Source of the DNA: Alphaproteobacteria bacterium
GTDB lineage: Bacteria; Planctomycetota; Phycisphaerae; UBA1845
NCBI GenBank assembly: GCA_028285105.1
Contig: JANQQE010000024.1
Coordinates: 494,230-558,229 of the forward strand
DNA length: 64,000 nucleotides
Direction: 5' to 3'
In this document: one piece after another, positions 18,561-28,154 of the stretch
How positions within the stretch are numbered: the stretch's first letter is position 1
Layout: each line of letters starts with the position of its first letter
Notes under the pieces: model-generated
Database searches by the model: none
What the model was told of the DNA's origin: nothing
Seen by the model: only the letters and a program-made list of their open reading frames with translations
Position numbers and translations under genes: made by a program

Positions 18561-18917
18561 ATGTCTCTGAAGAACATGCCAAAAAACTGCCATTTAGCTC
18601 GCACCTGCCAAAGTCTGGGCAAGTGGAACTTGGCGTGTGCATCCACCACAGTCGTCGTTGCGATGCTGTGTGCCACGCCTGCGGCCAATGCCCTCGCGCG
18701 TTCGCAAGGCGAACTCTCTGAAGGAGCAGTACTGACTCGATTGGCGGCTGCCCCGAGCGTACCGGCAGATTGCACGATCCCTCAGGCATCCAATCATCAG
18801 CAGGATGGTCTCGCCAAAGCGCTGCCATCTGTTTGCGCTACGCGAACTTCACCACCCTCCATCAAGACCGCACTTCTTGCCGCACGCACGCGTGTTGGCG
18901 GATTGTATGGACCTTAG
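18561..18917 (+). CDS. Small exported protein of unknown function
   Basis: 118 residues from the ATG at 18561, which has AAGGA five bases upstream; the ORF track's earlier start (18525) has no such site. A basic N-terminus and hydrophobic core (TTVVVAMLCATPAANALA) form a convincing signal peptide. The mature part is about 70 residues, Ala/Ser/Pro-rich, with two Cys and the C-terminus RTRVGGLYGP. I do not recognise it. It sits alone between a terminator and secA, and could be transcribed together with secA. Confidence 0.5.
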   Translation: MSLKNMPKNCHLARTCQSLGKWNLACASTTVVVAMLCATPAANALARSQGELSEGAVLTRLAAAPSVPADCTIPQASNHQQDGLAKALPSVCATRTSPPSIKTALLAARTRVGGLYGP

Positions 18918-19056
18918 ATTTGTAAGGTCATCGGGTGCCCCGCGCACCTTCCGGGTACGCTGCAAAAGCGAAAAACCCACCCATGCAAATCGTTCGCCGG
19001 TAACACATCGTCCGGTATGGTCAAACACAACGCTCACCGATTGAAGGAGTCCAGCC

Positions 19057-22000
19057 GTGGGCATGCAAGAAGCATTATCGAACACGTTTAAGAAGATATT
19101 CGGTTCGCGCAACGATCGCTTTCTCAAAAAACTGTCACGATTTGCGGACAGCGTCGAAGCGATGGAACCGCAGGTGCTGGAATTGTCCGACGAAGCGCTC
19201 AAAGCCAAAACGGCGGAGTTTAAGGAGCGCCTGGCAAACGGCGAAAACAAAGAAGCCGTCATGCCCGAAATCTTTGCGGTCATTCGCGAAGCCTCACGCC
19301 GGGCAAAGAACCACCGCCATTTCCATTGCCAACTCATCGGCGGTCGTGTGCTTTATGAAGGCAACGTCGCGGAAATGCGCACGGGCGAAGGAAAGACCAT
19401 CGTCTGTCACCTCGCGGCATACATGCGCATCTGCGAAGGCATGAAGGTCCACATCGTCACGGTCAACGATTACCTTGTCGAACGCGATGCCGAATTTGCC
19501 CGGCCCATCTTCGAAATGCTCGGCGTCTCTGTCGGGTTTATTCAATCGCAGATCGATCCCGGCGGTCAACAGGGCGTTCGCCAGCAAGCCTATGGATGCG
19601 ACATCACCTACGGTACGAACAGCGAATTCGGATTCGACTACCTGCGCGACAACATGAAGATGAACCTGCGGGCGCAGGTGCAGGGGCCGCTCGATTACGT
19701 CATCATCGACGAGGTGGATTCGATCCTCATCGACGAGGCCCGCACACCCCTCATCATCTCTGGTCCCGCACACGACGACGTCAGCAAATACAAGTGGGCT
19801 GACAACATCGCCCGCGTCCTCGTTCGCGCTCAGGAACAAATTACCCGCGAGACGGCAGAACGGATCAAGGGCTGGGGCGACAATCCACCGGAAGAGTACA
19901 AGCTCAATCCGAAATTCGAGGATGCAATGGGTCGCTTCAAGATCGATCCGCGCATGCTCACCGAAGAAGAATCCGAAGCACTTGGTCATAAGATTCTGTA
20001 CGTCGCGCAGCTCGAGCGCAAGAACGTCGGACTCACCCACGACGGTGTGCAAGCCGCCCAGGACGAAGCCCAGATCGGTAGCTTCTACGTCGGGGCCAAC
20101 ATGGATCGGCCGCACATCATCGAGCAATCGCTTCGCGCCCACGTCATCTACGAACGCGACAAAGACTACGTCGTACAAGATCGCGAAGTCATCATCGTCG
20201 ACGAGTTTACCGGTCGATTGATGGTCGGTCGTCAATGGTCGGACGGACTCCACCAAGCCGTCGAAGCCAAGGAAAACGTCCCCGTCAAGGAAGAGACGCA
20301 GACCATGGCCACCATCACCATTCAGAATTTCTTCAAACTTTACACGACCCGGGCAGGCATGACCGGAACCGCACTGACCGAAGCCGACGAGTTCATGAAG
20401 ATTTACAAACTCGACGTCGTCAGCATCCCGACGAACCGCCCGATCAATCGCCTCGACCACAACGACAAAATGTTTCGCCATGTGGGCGAGAAATACAAAT
20501 CGATCGTCGAAGAGATTCACGACGTCCATACCAAAGGCCGGCCCGCAGATCCCTTTGTGCTGGCTGACGTTTTCAAAGCGCTCAAACCGATCAAGCAAGA
20601 ACTCGGCGAAGACACGTCGCGCATCGATGAGGCGATGAATCAGTTCAACAATGCGGAATACGGCGACAAAAAAGTTATTCAATTCATGGCCGAAGTGTAC
20701 GACGAAGCGATGGGCGACCTGGCCACCGGACGGCCCGTACTCGTCGGAACCACCAGCGTTGAAAACTCCGAGAAGATTTCCCGGTTGCTCGATCAGACTT
20801 ATGGCACCGAACACGAAGTTCTAAACGCCAAGAACCACTCCCGCGAAGCCGACATTGTCGCGAAAGCGGGCCACCGTACGGTTCCCTCACGCGGTGCAGA
20901 AAAGAACCCGCAGGGTAACGTGACCATCGCCACCAACATGGCTGGTCGCGGTACCGACATCAAACTCGAACTCAACGTCGTCTACCCCAAGTGCAAAGTC
21001 CCGGAAACTGGCAGCACGGTCGACGGCACAGACAGTCCGCTTTACCCAGCGGGAACAACCAAGTGCTGCATCAGTTGCGACGAATACGACCCTGCGACGA
21101 ATTGCGCCCATTGCTATAAACCGAAACTCGACCCGCGCTTCCCCGAGATTGGTCGAAAGGTCTGCTCGCTGAATTCGCCGTGCGGTCTGCACATTGTCGG
21201 TACCGAACGTCACGAATCGCGACGTATCGACAACCAGCTTCGCGGACGGGCTGGCCGTCAGGGTGACCCCGGTTCCAGTCGCTTTTTCTTGTCGCTCGAC
21301 GACGTACTGCTCAAGCACTTCATGCCCGACTGGATGATCAAGATGATGGAGCGCTTCGGATTCACCGAAGGCACCAGCCTCGAAGACAAACGCCTCAGCA
21401 AGGGCATCGAACGGGCTCAGAAAAAGGTCGAGGAAATCAACTTCGGTCGTCGCAAAAGTCTCATCGAATGGGACGAACCGATGGACTATCAGCGCAAGCT
21501 TTTCTACAAAGCGCGCCAGGATGTCCTTGAAGGCATCGACATTCGCGAGACCGTCCTGCGCGTGCTGCGCGATTCAGTCGAAGCAAACGTCGAACGTTTT
21601 GCCTCTGCCGAGTACCCCGTCAAGTGCGTCAGCGAATGGTGTCGGTCCACCCTCGACATTCCGATCGAACCCGACCGCATTCGAGGTGACGATCTCGAAG
21701 AGATTCAGGAGTCCATTCGCAACCGTGCGATCAGTGAGTCGCGCGAGCAGATTCAAACGTCGCTGGGCGAATACATCATCGAAGACGCCCCGCCAGCAGA
21801 GTGGGACGTGCGCGGGTTGGCAGATTGGGCGCAGCGGACATTCAAGGTCAAAACCACGCAAAACCAACTGCGCAAGATGGACCCTGAAGACATTTCCGAT
21901 TTGCTGACCGAGTCGGCGCAGAAGTATTTTGAGTCGGTCGATCTCGAAGGTATCGCCCCATATCTGGAAGATTCGTATCCAAGGCGGATGCTGGCTGAGT

Positions 22001-22992
22001 GGTGTCGTTCGACGTTCGGTATTGAGCTTTCCAGCGACGAACTCAAAGACAAAGCCGCCGGCGAAATGGTCGATGCGATCATGGATCGCATTGTCGAAAC
22101 CTATGAAGAACGCGAAGTGACCTATCCGGTCGAAATCGCGATGGAACGCAGCGGTATCGGTGTCGAAGGTGCGGACAGTGCGTATGCGGCACAAGCAATT
22201 GCCAACTGGTCAAACGCGAAGTTCCAACTTAACCGCACGGAGTCCGACTTTCAGGGCAAATCGCCGAAGGCAATCTATGACGACTTGGTCGCGGTCAACA
22301 AGGAGTTTTTGACCAACGGAAAACTCGGAGCCCAGATCGACGAAGCGATTGCCGGTAAGACAGAAGAAGAAGTGATCGAATGGGCCAAGCAGCGCTTCGG
22401 ACCCGGCTGGCATGAAGAGCGATTCAATACCGGCGAAGGCGAACTGCGCGAGCGGCTTATCGAGCAGGGGCAGGAGATGCTCCGCTACGAATTATCGCGC
22501 ACCGAGCAGGTGGTACTGCTGCGCATTCACGATCAGTGCTGGAAGGATCACCTGTTGGAGATGGACCATCTAAAAACCGCGATCATGCAGCGGCCCATGG
22601 GCGGTGACCAAACGCACCCTCAATCGCAGTACGCCATCGAAGGTCGCGAGTACTTCGACGAAATGTGGTCGCGCATTCGCGAGCGCGTGGTCGATGTGAT
22701 CTTAAAGGTCAAGATGGGTGGCGGCCCGCAGCAGCCTCCCGGTGCCCCACCGGCAATGTCCACGACGAGTCCGGGACCGACAGCCCCGACGCCGCAGTTC
22801 CAGACAACGCACGCCGACGCAACCAACGCTGCATTCGCCGGCGCAGACGCCGATCAGAAAGCCGCAATGAAAGCCCAAGGCAGCGACGGAAAAGCCGAAA
22901 CCATCCGCCGCGAACAACCCAAGGTGGGAAGAAACGATCCATGCCCCTGCGGCAGCGGCAAAAAATACAAGCAATGCCACGGCCGCAAGTAG
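19057..22992 (+). CDS. secA: Preprotein translocase ATPase SecA, enlarged form
   Basis: 1311 residues against about 900 in E. coli; the motor that drives unfolded preproteins through SecYEG. GTG start with AAGGAG seven bases upstream. Walker A RTGEGKT is near 108 and [16 protein letters not shown] near 218, followed by the preprotein cross-linking domain and the second nucleotide-binding domain with [20 protein letters not shown]. The C-terminus is a SEC-C zinc motif, [13 protein letters not shown]. Three departures are visible. About 60 extra residues lie at 493-556, before [13 protein letters not shown] Cys-rich insert (eight Cys, including KCCISC and NCAHC) lies at about 645-711. Four tandem helical repeats in the scaffold region, about 850-1090, carry WCRST-type motifs. 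Confidence 0.97.
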   Translation: MGMQEALSNTFKKIFGSRNDRFLKKLSRFADSVEAMEPQVLELSDEALKAKTAEFKERLANGENKEAVMPEIFAVIREASRRAKNHRHFHCQLIGGRVLYEGNVAEMRTGEGKTIVCHLAAYMRICEGMKVHIVTVNDYLVERDAEFARPIFEMLGVSVGFIQSQIDPGGQQGVRQQAYGCDITYGTNSEFGFDYLRDNMKMNLRAQVQGPLDYVIIDEVDSILIDEARTPLIISGPAHDDVSKYKWADNIARVLVRAQEQITRETAERIKGWGDNPPEEYKLNPKFEDAMGRFKIDPRMLTEEESEALGHKILYVAQLERKNVGLTHDGVQAAQDEAQIGSFYVGANMDRPHIIEQSLRAHVIYERDKDYVVQDREVIIVDEFTGRLMVGRQWSDGLHQAVEAKENVPVKEETQTMATITIQNFFKLYTTRAGMTGTALTEADEFMKIYKLDVVSIPTNRPINRLDHNDKMFRHVGEKYKSIVEEIHDVHTKGRPADPFVLADVFKALKPIKQELGEDTSRIDEAMNQFNNAEYGDKKVIQFMAEVYDEAMGDLATGRPVLVGTTSVENSEKISRLLDQTYGTEHEVLNAKNHSREADIVAKAGHRTVPSRGAEKNPQGNVTIATNMAGRGTDIKLELNVVYPKCKVPETGSTVDGTDSPLYPAGTTKCCISCDEYDPATNCAHCYKPKLDPRFPEIGRKVCSLNSPCGLHIVGTERHESRRIDNQLRGRAGRQGDPGSSRFFLSLDDVLLKHFMPDWMIKMMERFGFTEGTSLEDKRLSKGIERAQKKVEEINFGRRKSLIEWDEPMDYQRKLFYKARQDVLEGIDIRETVLRVLRDSVEANVERFASAEYPVKCVSEWCRSTLDIPIEPDRIRGDDLEEIQESIRNRAISESREQIQTSLGEYIIEDAPPAEWDVRGLADWAQRTFKVKTTQNQLRKMDPEDISDLLTESAQKYFESVDLEGIAPYLEDSYPRRMLAEWCRSTFGIELSSDELKDKAAGEMVDAIMDRIVETYEEREVTYPVEIAMERSGIGVEGADSAYAAQAIANWSNAKFQLNRTESDFQGKSPKAIYDDLVAVNKEFLTNGKLGAQIDEAIAGKTEEEVIEWAKQRFGPGWHEERFNTGEGELRERLIEQGQEMLRYELSRTEQVVLLRIHDQCWKDHLLEMDHLKTAIMQRPMGGDQTHPQSQYAIEGREYFDEMWSRIRERVVDVILKVKMGGGPQQPPGAPPAMSTTSPGPTAPTPQFQTTHADATNAAFAGADADQKAAMKAQGSDGKAETIRREQPKVGRNDPCPCGSGKKYKQCHGRK

Positions 22993-23041
22993 AAGATTTT
23001 TTTGATCAACCCGTAGGTGAATCGTCCCACCCGACGGGCGA

Positions 23042-24031
23042 TCACGCGACCGGCAAGTTTAGCAATTTCATTTCGTGATGCAGCGTTTCTTTGAAGCCTT
23101 CCTGCAGCGGACGCGGGTCGAAGCCGAGTTCGCGTTTGGCTTTGCTGTTGTCGCCTAGGTAGGTTGCGCCGGCGATGACTCTTAAGGTCTCGGGGTGGTA
23201 GTCTTCTGGTTGCGGTATCACTGCTCCAATGACTCGCATGATCTTTGACATGAATCGCAGCGTACCGGGAGATACCCTTCGTTTGGGGGCTGGTATTCCG
23301 GTGATGGATTCGGCGATCTTTAGGGCTTCTTCAAACGAATGCTTCTCGCCGGCGATGATGTATGTCTCGCCTGGTTTGCCTTTTTCCATCGCTTGGACGT
23401 GGCCGTGGGCGGTATCCTCGACATGAGCCCAGCAATATGCGGCTCCCTTCGGCACGACGGGCAGTTTCTGCTGCAAATACTGGACGAGCGAGCGGCGGAC
23501 GGAACTGTGATCGCCTGGTCCATATACGAGTCCCGGCTGCACAATGACCAGCGGTAGCCCCTTTTCGATCATCGGCAGCGCGACTTCGTAGTGCGCCAGC
23601 CACTTGGTGCGGTCGTATTCGCTAAGGTGCTTGCCGTCGAAGCGATAGGTTTCGTCGACGAGTTTTCCGTGCGTATCGGAAAACACTGCAACGGTGCTGG
23701 TATAGACGCCTTTGGGAATTTCCAATTCGCGCATCAACTCCAATACGTTGTGTGTCCCTTCGACGTTGATGCGTTCGGCGACTTTGGCATCCTTCGCGCC
23801 AACTTTGTACCACGCGGCGATATGAAACACGCCGTCCGCACCGCGCATCGGTTCGCGCATGCCTTCGCGTTCGGTGATGTCGCCCTCAGCCAATTGTGCG
23901 CCGGTGCTTGCCAAATCGGTCGCCCGATTGGCATCGCGCACAAGCGCGACGACTTCATGCCCACCGGCAAGCAACTGCCGGACAACGTGGCCGCCGATGA
24001 AACCGGTTCCGCCTGTTACGAAGTAACGCAT
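23042..24031 (-). CDS. NAD-dependent epimerase/dehydratase family protein
   Basis: 329 residues of the extended SDR type. The N-terminal nucleotide-binding motif GGTGFIGG is at 7-14, the acidic and Arg-rich second strand (ALVRDANRATDL) follows, and the active-site tyrosine and lysine are in YDRTK near 137-141. Overall it resembles dihydroflavonol-4-reductase or hopanoid-associated sugar epimerase relatives, which act on small alcohols, sterols or sugar nucleotides. The substrate cannot be set from sequence. It converges on secA with about 50 bases between stops and has no operon partner. Confidence 0.85.
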   Translation of the reverse strand: MRYFVTGGTGFIGGHVVRQLLAGGHEVVALVRDANRATDLASTGAQLAEGDITEREGMREPMRGADGVFHIAAWYKVGAKDAKVAERINVEGTHNVLELMRELEIPKGVYTSTVAVFSDTHGKLVDETYRFDGKHLSEYDRTKWLAHYEVALPMIEKGLPLVIVQPGLVYGPGDHSSVRRSLVQYLQQKLPVVPKGAAYCWAHVEDTAHGHVQAMEKGKPGETYIIAGEKHSFEEALKIAESITGIPAPKRRVSPGTLRFMSKIMRVIGAVIPQPEDYHPETLRVIAGATYLGDNSKAKRELGFDPRPLQEGFKETLHHEMKLLNLPVA

Positions 24032-24059
24032 TTGGTCACCAAAGTGTAGCGCGCATTGT

Positions 24060-24125
24060 GTAGGTTCCGCTGCGCGGACCGAATCCTTCCCATTTCAACA
24101 CAATGGTCCGCACAGCGGACCCTAC
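24060..24125. repeat. Imperfect inverted repeat (REP-like)
   Basis: GTAGGTTCCGCTGCGCGGAC (24060 on) and GGTCCGCACAGCGGACCCTA (24105 on) are near-complementary arms of 21 bases separated by 24 bases. Each arm is itself partly palindromic. It lies between two minus-strand genes. Confidence 0.7.
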
Positions 24126-24152
24126 CAATGCTACAGATCGCGAACGGCGAAG

Positions 24153-25280
24153 CTAGTGGCGGGGTAGCAATTCGACGAGTTGCTGCACTTCGTCTTCGGT
24201 GGTGTAGAAATGCGGCGACGAGCGCAACCGCCCGCTGCGATGGGCGACGACCAATCGGTGCTCGTTTTGCAGGTGTTTTTGAATCTTGCTCAGATTTTGA
24301 AAATCCGACGTGAACGCGATGATCCCACTGGTTTCGCCGCGTCCTCGGGGGCTCACTATGTGATAACCCTTGGACTGTGCGCCCTCCGCGATGATGTGCG
24401 TCAAGTGCGACAAGCGCGACGCAATCGCTTCGATACCGATTTCCGAAAGCAGTTCCAGCGCAGCCCCTAACGCATAGATACCCATCAGATTGTACGAACC
24501 GCTGTCGTAACGCTTCGCCGAATCCTGAAATTCAAACTTGGCGTGATCGAAGTCGAGCGGGTTCTTCATCGACAACCATCCCACGCACGACGGTTTTAGG
24601 AAGCCCTGCACTTCTTTGCGAACATAGAAAATCCCCAGACCTTCCGGCCCGCACATCCACTTGTGAGCGTCAGCCGCCAGAAAGTCGATCTTCATCGAAC
24701 GGACATCAATCGGAACCGCCCCGACGGCTTGGATTGCATCGACGCAAAGCAGCACGCCTTTCGATTGGCAATACTCACCCAAAGCCGCAAGGTCCACGCG
24801 AAACCCGCTGGCATACTGCACGGCGGAAATCGCCACCAAGCGCGTGCGACTGTTGATGGCCGACAGGATGCTATCGATCGGAATCGCCCCGTCTTCTTCC
24901 AGCACCATCTGCACTTCGACGCCGCGACTTCGCAGGGCCTGCCAGCAGAACACATTCGAAGGAAACTCGACGTTGGTCGTGACGATGTTGTCGCCCGTCT
25001 GCCAGTTGATGCCATTGGCGACGAAGTTCAAACCTTCGCTGGTGTTCTTGATGAAGCAGATTTCGTCCGGGTTGGCGTTGATAAACTTTGCGGCGAGGCG
25101 GCGGACCTCTTCTGCATGCTTGAAGAACCCGCCTTCCAAATACGCCGAGTCGCGGGTCTGCTCCAGAAAGCGCTGCGCAGCCGCCACCGAACGTCTGCAC
25201 ATCGGTGCGACGGCTGCGTGGTTTTGAAAATTGTAATTCCGCGTGATCGGAAACTCTTCGCGGATGGCTTCCCAATCCAT
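24153..25280 (-). CDS. Class V aminotransferase family PLP enzyme
   Basis: About 375 residues from the ATG at 25280, which has GGGGGA ten bases upstream; the ORF start at 25322 has none. Fold type I PLP enzyme of the cysteine desulfurase/isopenicillin epimerase group. FIKNTSEGLNFVANGI binds the cofactor phosphate, DAIQAVGAVPIDV contains the Asp that pairs with the pyridine nitrogen, and DAHKWMCGPEGLG holds the Schiff-base lysine near 204. It lacks an obvious C-terminal Cys loop of IscS, so it is more likely a desulfurase-like or epimerase-like enzyme of unknown substrate. A single gene flanked by an inverted repeat. Confidence 0.85.
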   Translation of the reverse strand: MDWEAIREEFPITRNYNFQNHAAVAPMCRRSVAAAQRFLEQTRDSAYLEGGFFKHAEEVRRLAAKFINANPDEICFIKNTSEGLNFVANGINWQTGDNIVTTNVEFPSNVFCWQALRSRGVEVQMVLEEDGAIPIDSILSAINSRTRLVAISAVQYASGFRVDLAALGEYCQSKGVLLCVDAIQAVGAVPIDVRSMKIDFLAADAHKWMCGPEGLGIFYVRKEVQGFLKPSCVGWLSMKNPLDFDHAKFEFQDSAKRYDSGSYNLMGIYALGAALELLSEIGIEAIASRLSHLTHIIAEGAQSKGYHIVSPRGRGETSGIIAFTSDFQNLSKIQKHLQNEHRLVVAHRSGRLRSSPHFYTTEDEVQQLVELLPRH

Positions 25281-25547
25281 GTTTATCGAATCCCCCAGAT
25301 TCGGAAGTATACCATTGGCCAATGCGGCGCGGCGGGTCGGTTCACGTCCGTGAACTTGGGCGGTTGAAGCGATTCAACCCCATGCCAGCGCCTCAACGGC
25401 TGATCTCAACGCCTCGCCATTAGACTTTATCGGTCGCCAAGTGGTCTTTCCACCGGTAGTCGGCTAGAACACCCGAATCGCTTGATCGTAATCGATTGGC
25501 CACCTGCGACGATTGGGGCTATTGACTCTTGTAGCCACTAAACGACG

Positions 25548-27239
25548 ATGTGCGCGATGAAGCACAAAACCGAGTACAACACGAAAATCTTAGCGCAGCT
25601 GATCCCGGTGATCTACACGGATGAGTATTATCTAGCCGTCGCCAAACCGCCCCGCATCGACCTTGAATCCACCGCATGGCGACGCGGACCTCGCTTTATC
25701 GATTTGGTGGATGCCTCTGCCAGCAAAAAATCGAAAGCTGCGAAAAACGATTCAGACGATACCTTAAGGCCGCTCATTCTCCCGGAGCGCTATGCCACCG
25801 GGGTCGCCCTGTTCGCCCGAACCGAAGACGCTCAACGCCGCTTCGCAGGGATGGCGCGAACCGGAAAGCTTCGCTTCGGCCATGTCGCAGTGGCCAACGG
25901 CAAACCGCCAAGAACACGCATCGCCCTCAAACCGAATCGGTCGGCGACCAAAACGAAAGCAGCCAAACCGCTTCAGCAGGCCGCTAAGATCGAGATACTC
26001 GATTCGACGAAGGACCGGCATGTCGCACGATGCAATACTGCGGCGGCTTCCTTCGAACAACTTCGCAAGGCGTTTCGACTTAGCGGGCTTTCCATCGAAG
26101 GCGATCAGTTCATCTCGCCCAAGAAAGCTGAAAAGCCCAAGCAGATGCAACCGCGCCCCCTTGTACACTTGGAACAATTGACATTTCCGCATCCATTCGA
26201 AAAAAACCGCGAAATCAACATGCGGGCAGCCATACCGGGACCGTTCCTGGAAGTGGTGCGCACCGGAAAACTTCGCAATGTGCATTTGTATTCGGCGCTA
26301 TCGATTCGGTTGTCGGTGCTTGTTGAGAAAGACACCGATTGCCTGCGGTTGTTCTGCGGAAAGTTTGAAGGCGTCAGCGGGCTCATCGTCGATCAGTACA
26401 AAGACGTTCTTGAAATGGAAGTCCAGCAGGGCAAGTTTCAAGGCGATGATTCGGAAATTGGCGAGATCGCCGATTGGTACACAACCCACGTCAAAGCCAA
26501 AACGGTCTACGTCAAACGAACCGCCCGCACCGGTTCAACCAAGAAATACCCGATCGAACTGCTTCGTGGCAAAGATGCCGGCGAAGTCACGGTGCAATCC
26601 AAGGGAACCAAGTTCATCGTCACCCCAGGGCAGGGTTTATCAAGCGGACTGTTTCTCGATCACCGCGAAAACAGAGCCTACATCGCCAAACTCGCGCAAA
26701 ACCAATCGCTGCTCAATCTGTTCTGCTATACATGCGGTTTCAGCGTCGCTGCCGCACGCGAAGGCGCGAAGACGACCAACGTGGACCTTTCGGTATCGAG
26801 TCTGGAATGGGGCAAGCGCAACTTTGGGATCAATGGCCTCCCACTCGACGACCACATGTTCATCAAGAGCGACGCCTTCGATTATTTCAAACGGGCTGAG
26901 CGTCAGAAAAAAAGCTTCGACGTCATCGTCATCGACCCGCCGAGTTTTGCGCGGACGAAGAAACCCAAGCGTACGTTCGAGGTCAAAAAGAATATGATCG
27001 ACCTGATCGTCGGGGCGATGCCGCTTTTGAAGGGAGGCGGCCACATGTTGCTGGCGACCAACCATCGGCAGCTACCGCTCGCGTGGCTGATCGAACAGGT
27101 GGACGATGCCGTCGATCGAGACGCGATGAAGAACAAGCGCGGACCGCGTTCATTTCAAATCGTTGCAAAACCCAAGCTACCCATCGACTTCGTCGCCGAC
27201 CGGGCCTACCAAAAAACCATCGTCGTCCGCTTCGATTAG
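25548..27239 (+). CDS. RlmI-like SAM methyltransferase with an N-terminal inactive RluA-like domain
   Basis: 563 residues. The C-terminal 350 residues resemble the RlmI/RlmK family of 23S rRNA cytosine-5 methyltransferases: LFLDHRENRAYIAKL, the SAM loop LNLFCYTCGFSVAAA, and the catalytic stretch VIDPPSFARTKKPKR. The N-terminal 100 residues look like an RluA-type pseudouridine synthase (VIYTDEYYLAVAKPPRID, then PERYATGVALFARTEDA), but the catalytic RLD aspartate is absent (PERYATG). A basic linker joins them. The likely role is rRNA base methylation with the RluA-like part as an RNA-binding module. ATG 25548 or 25557 could be the start; neither has a clear ribosome binding site. Confidence 0.8.
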   Translation: MCAMKHKTEYNTKILAQLIPVIYTDEYYLAVAKPPRIDLESTAWRRGPRFIDLVDASASKKSKAAKNDSDDTLRPLILPERYATGVALFARTEDAQRRFAGMARTGKLRFGHVAVANGKPPRTRIALKPNRSATKTKAAKPLQQAAKIEILDSTKDRHVARCNTAAASFEQLRKAFRLSGLSIEGDQFISPKKAEKPKQMQPRPLVHLEQLTFPHPFEKNREINMRAAIPGPFLEVVRTGKLRNVHLYSALSIRLSVLVEKDTDCLRLFCGKFEGVSGLIVDQYKDVLEMEVQQGKFQGDDSEIGEIADWYTTHVKAKTVYVKRTARTGSTKKYPIELLRGKDAGEVTVQSKGTKFIVTPGQGLSSGLFLDHRENRAYIAKLAQNQSLLNLFCYTCGFSVAAAREGAKTTNVDLSVSSLEWGKRNFGINGLPLDDHMFIKSDAFDYFKRAERQKKSFDVIVIDPPSFARTKKPKRTFEVKKNMIDLIVGAMPLLKGGGHMLLATNHRQLPLAWLIEQVDDAVDRDAMKNKRGPRSFQIVAKPKLPIDFVADRAYQKTIVVRFD

Positions 27240-27262
27240 CAAGGTGGGCCGTACGCCCCGCC

Positions 27263-27414
27263 GTCATTCCCGCGCAAGCGGGAATCCAGACGCATGCGTC
27301 ACCCTTGCGGTAGAAGCGTTACCCACCGTACGAAATCCGTTGCAACCACTTGCGATGAAAAGAACAGGGAAGCCTTCTATTACGATTCTGGATTCCCGCT
27401 TGCGCGGGAATGAC
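27263..27414. repeat. Paired ATTCCC-N8-GGGAAT inverted repeats (dRS3-like)
   Basis: GTCATTCCCGCGCAAGCGGG (27263 on) and its reverse complement (27387-27414) flank about 96 bases between the methyltransferase and GNAT genes. Each copy contains ATTCCC-N8-GGGAAT. The inverted pair resembles a small non-coding mobile unit or a BIME-type arrangement. No coding potential lies between the arms. Confidence 0.8.
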
Positions 27415-27444
27415 AACAAGACGGTCAGCGGCACTGATTGGGTT

Positions 27445-27912
27445 TCAGGCCGTGGGCCAAACGACTTCGTACAAATTGTAACCGGCATCGACCATCCCAA
27501 GCGATTCGTATGTCGCGATCGCTGGCGTGTTTTCGCGCTCGACGTACAACCGCAAACCACACACGTCGTTAGTCCGTTTCGCCTCGTCGCGTAGGTATTC
27601 GTACAACTGCCGATATACGCCCTTGCGTCGAAAGTCCCTGGCGACGTACACGCTTTGAATCCACCAGAACCAGCCGTCGCGCCAATCGCTCCATTCCTGC
27701 GTGACCATCAGCTGACCGATCAAACGGTCCTCGCATTCGGCGACGAGGTAGCGTCCGCGCATAGGATCATCCAACGCCCGTTGCACGCCGCGCGTCAGGA
27801 TGGTTTGATCCAATTGCTTGCCTTCGGACTCGTCGGCCATCATGCTGTTGCCTTCGACCAATACACCGAGATCGGATGCATTGGCGCTGCGGACAATAAT
27901 TGACGAATTCAC
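27445..27912 (-). CDS. GNAT family N-acetyltransferase
   Basis: 155 residues from a GTG at 27912 with AAAGG six bases upstream; the ORF track start at 28062 adds 50 non-homologous residues. The GNAT core is clear: the beta4 strand IQSVYVARDFRRKGVYRQLY with the acetyl-CoA loop (R-R-K-G-V), then LRLYVERENTPAIATYESLG typical of the final helix and strand. It should transfer an acetyl group from acetyl-CoA to an amine; the acceptor is unknown. A single gene convergent with the methyltransferase. Confidence 0.85.
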   Translation of the reverse strand: MNSSIIVRSANASDLGVLVEGNSMMADESEGKQLDQTILTRGVQRALDDPMRGRYLVAECEDRLIGQLMVTQEWSDWRDGWFWWIQSVYVARDFRRKGVYRQLYEYLRDEAKRTNDVCGLRLYVERENTPAIATYESLGMVDAGYNLYEVVWPTA

Positions 27913-28154
27913 GTGAAACCTTTCAAGATGGATTGTCAGGAATCGGTCTGTCACTCGAAGAATAACGGGAAATAGCACAGAGTCCCAATGAGTGCCACAG
28001 TCCCAATGCAACGTAGGACGGTGGATAAATCTCTGAATGATGCGGTAGCCGAGCGATAACATGAGAATTGAAATTCAGGCGATTCAACGAATCCAATAGA
28101 TGCAAACATGCGAAGCTTTGTATATCAGAGTCGCATCAGCAATCGGAGCAAATG

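Noticed and set aside
19294-20814. 506-codon minus-strand ORF inside secA
   Set aside because: It is antisense to the conserved motor domains of SecA and has no family features; an artefact of G-rich first codon positions.
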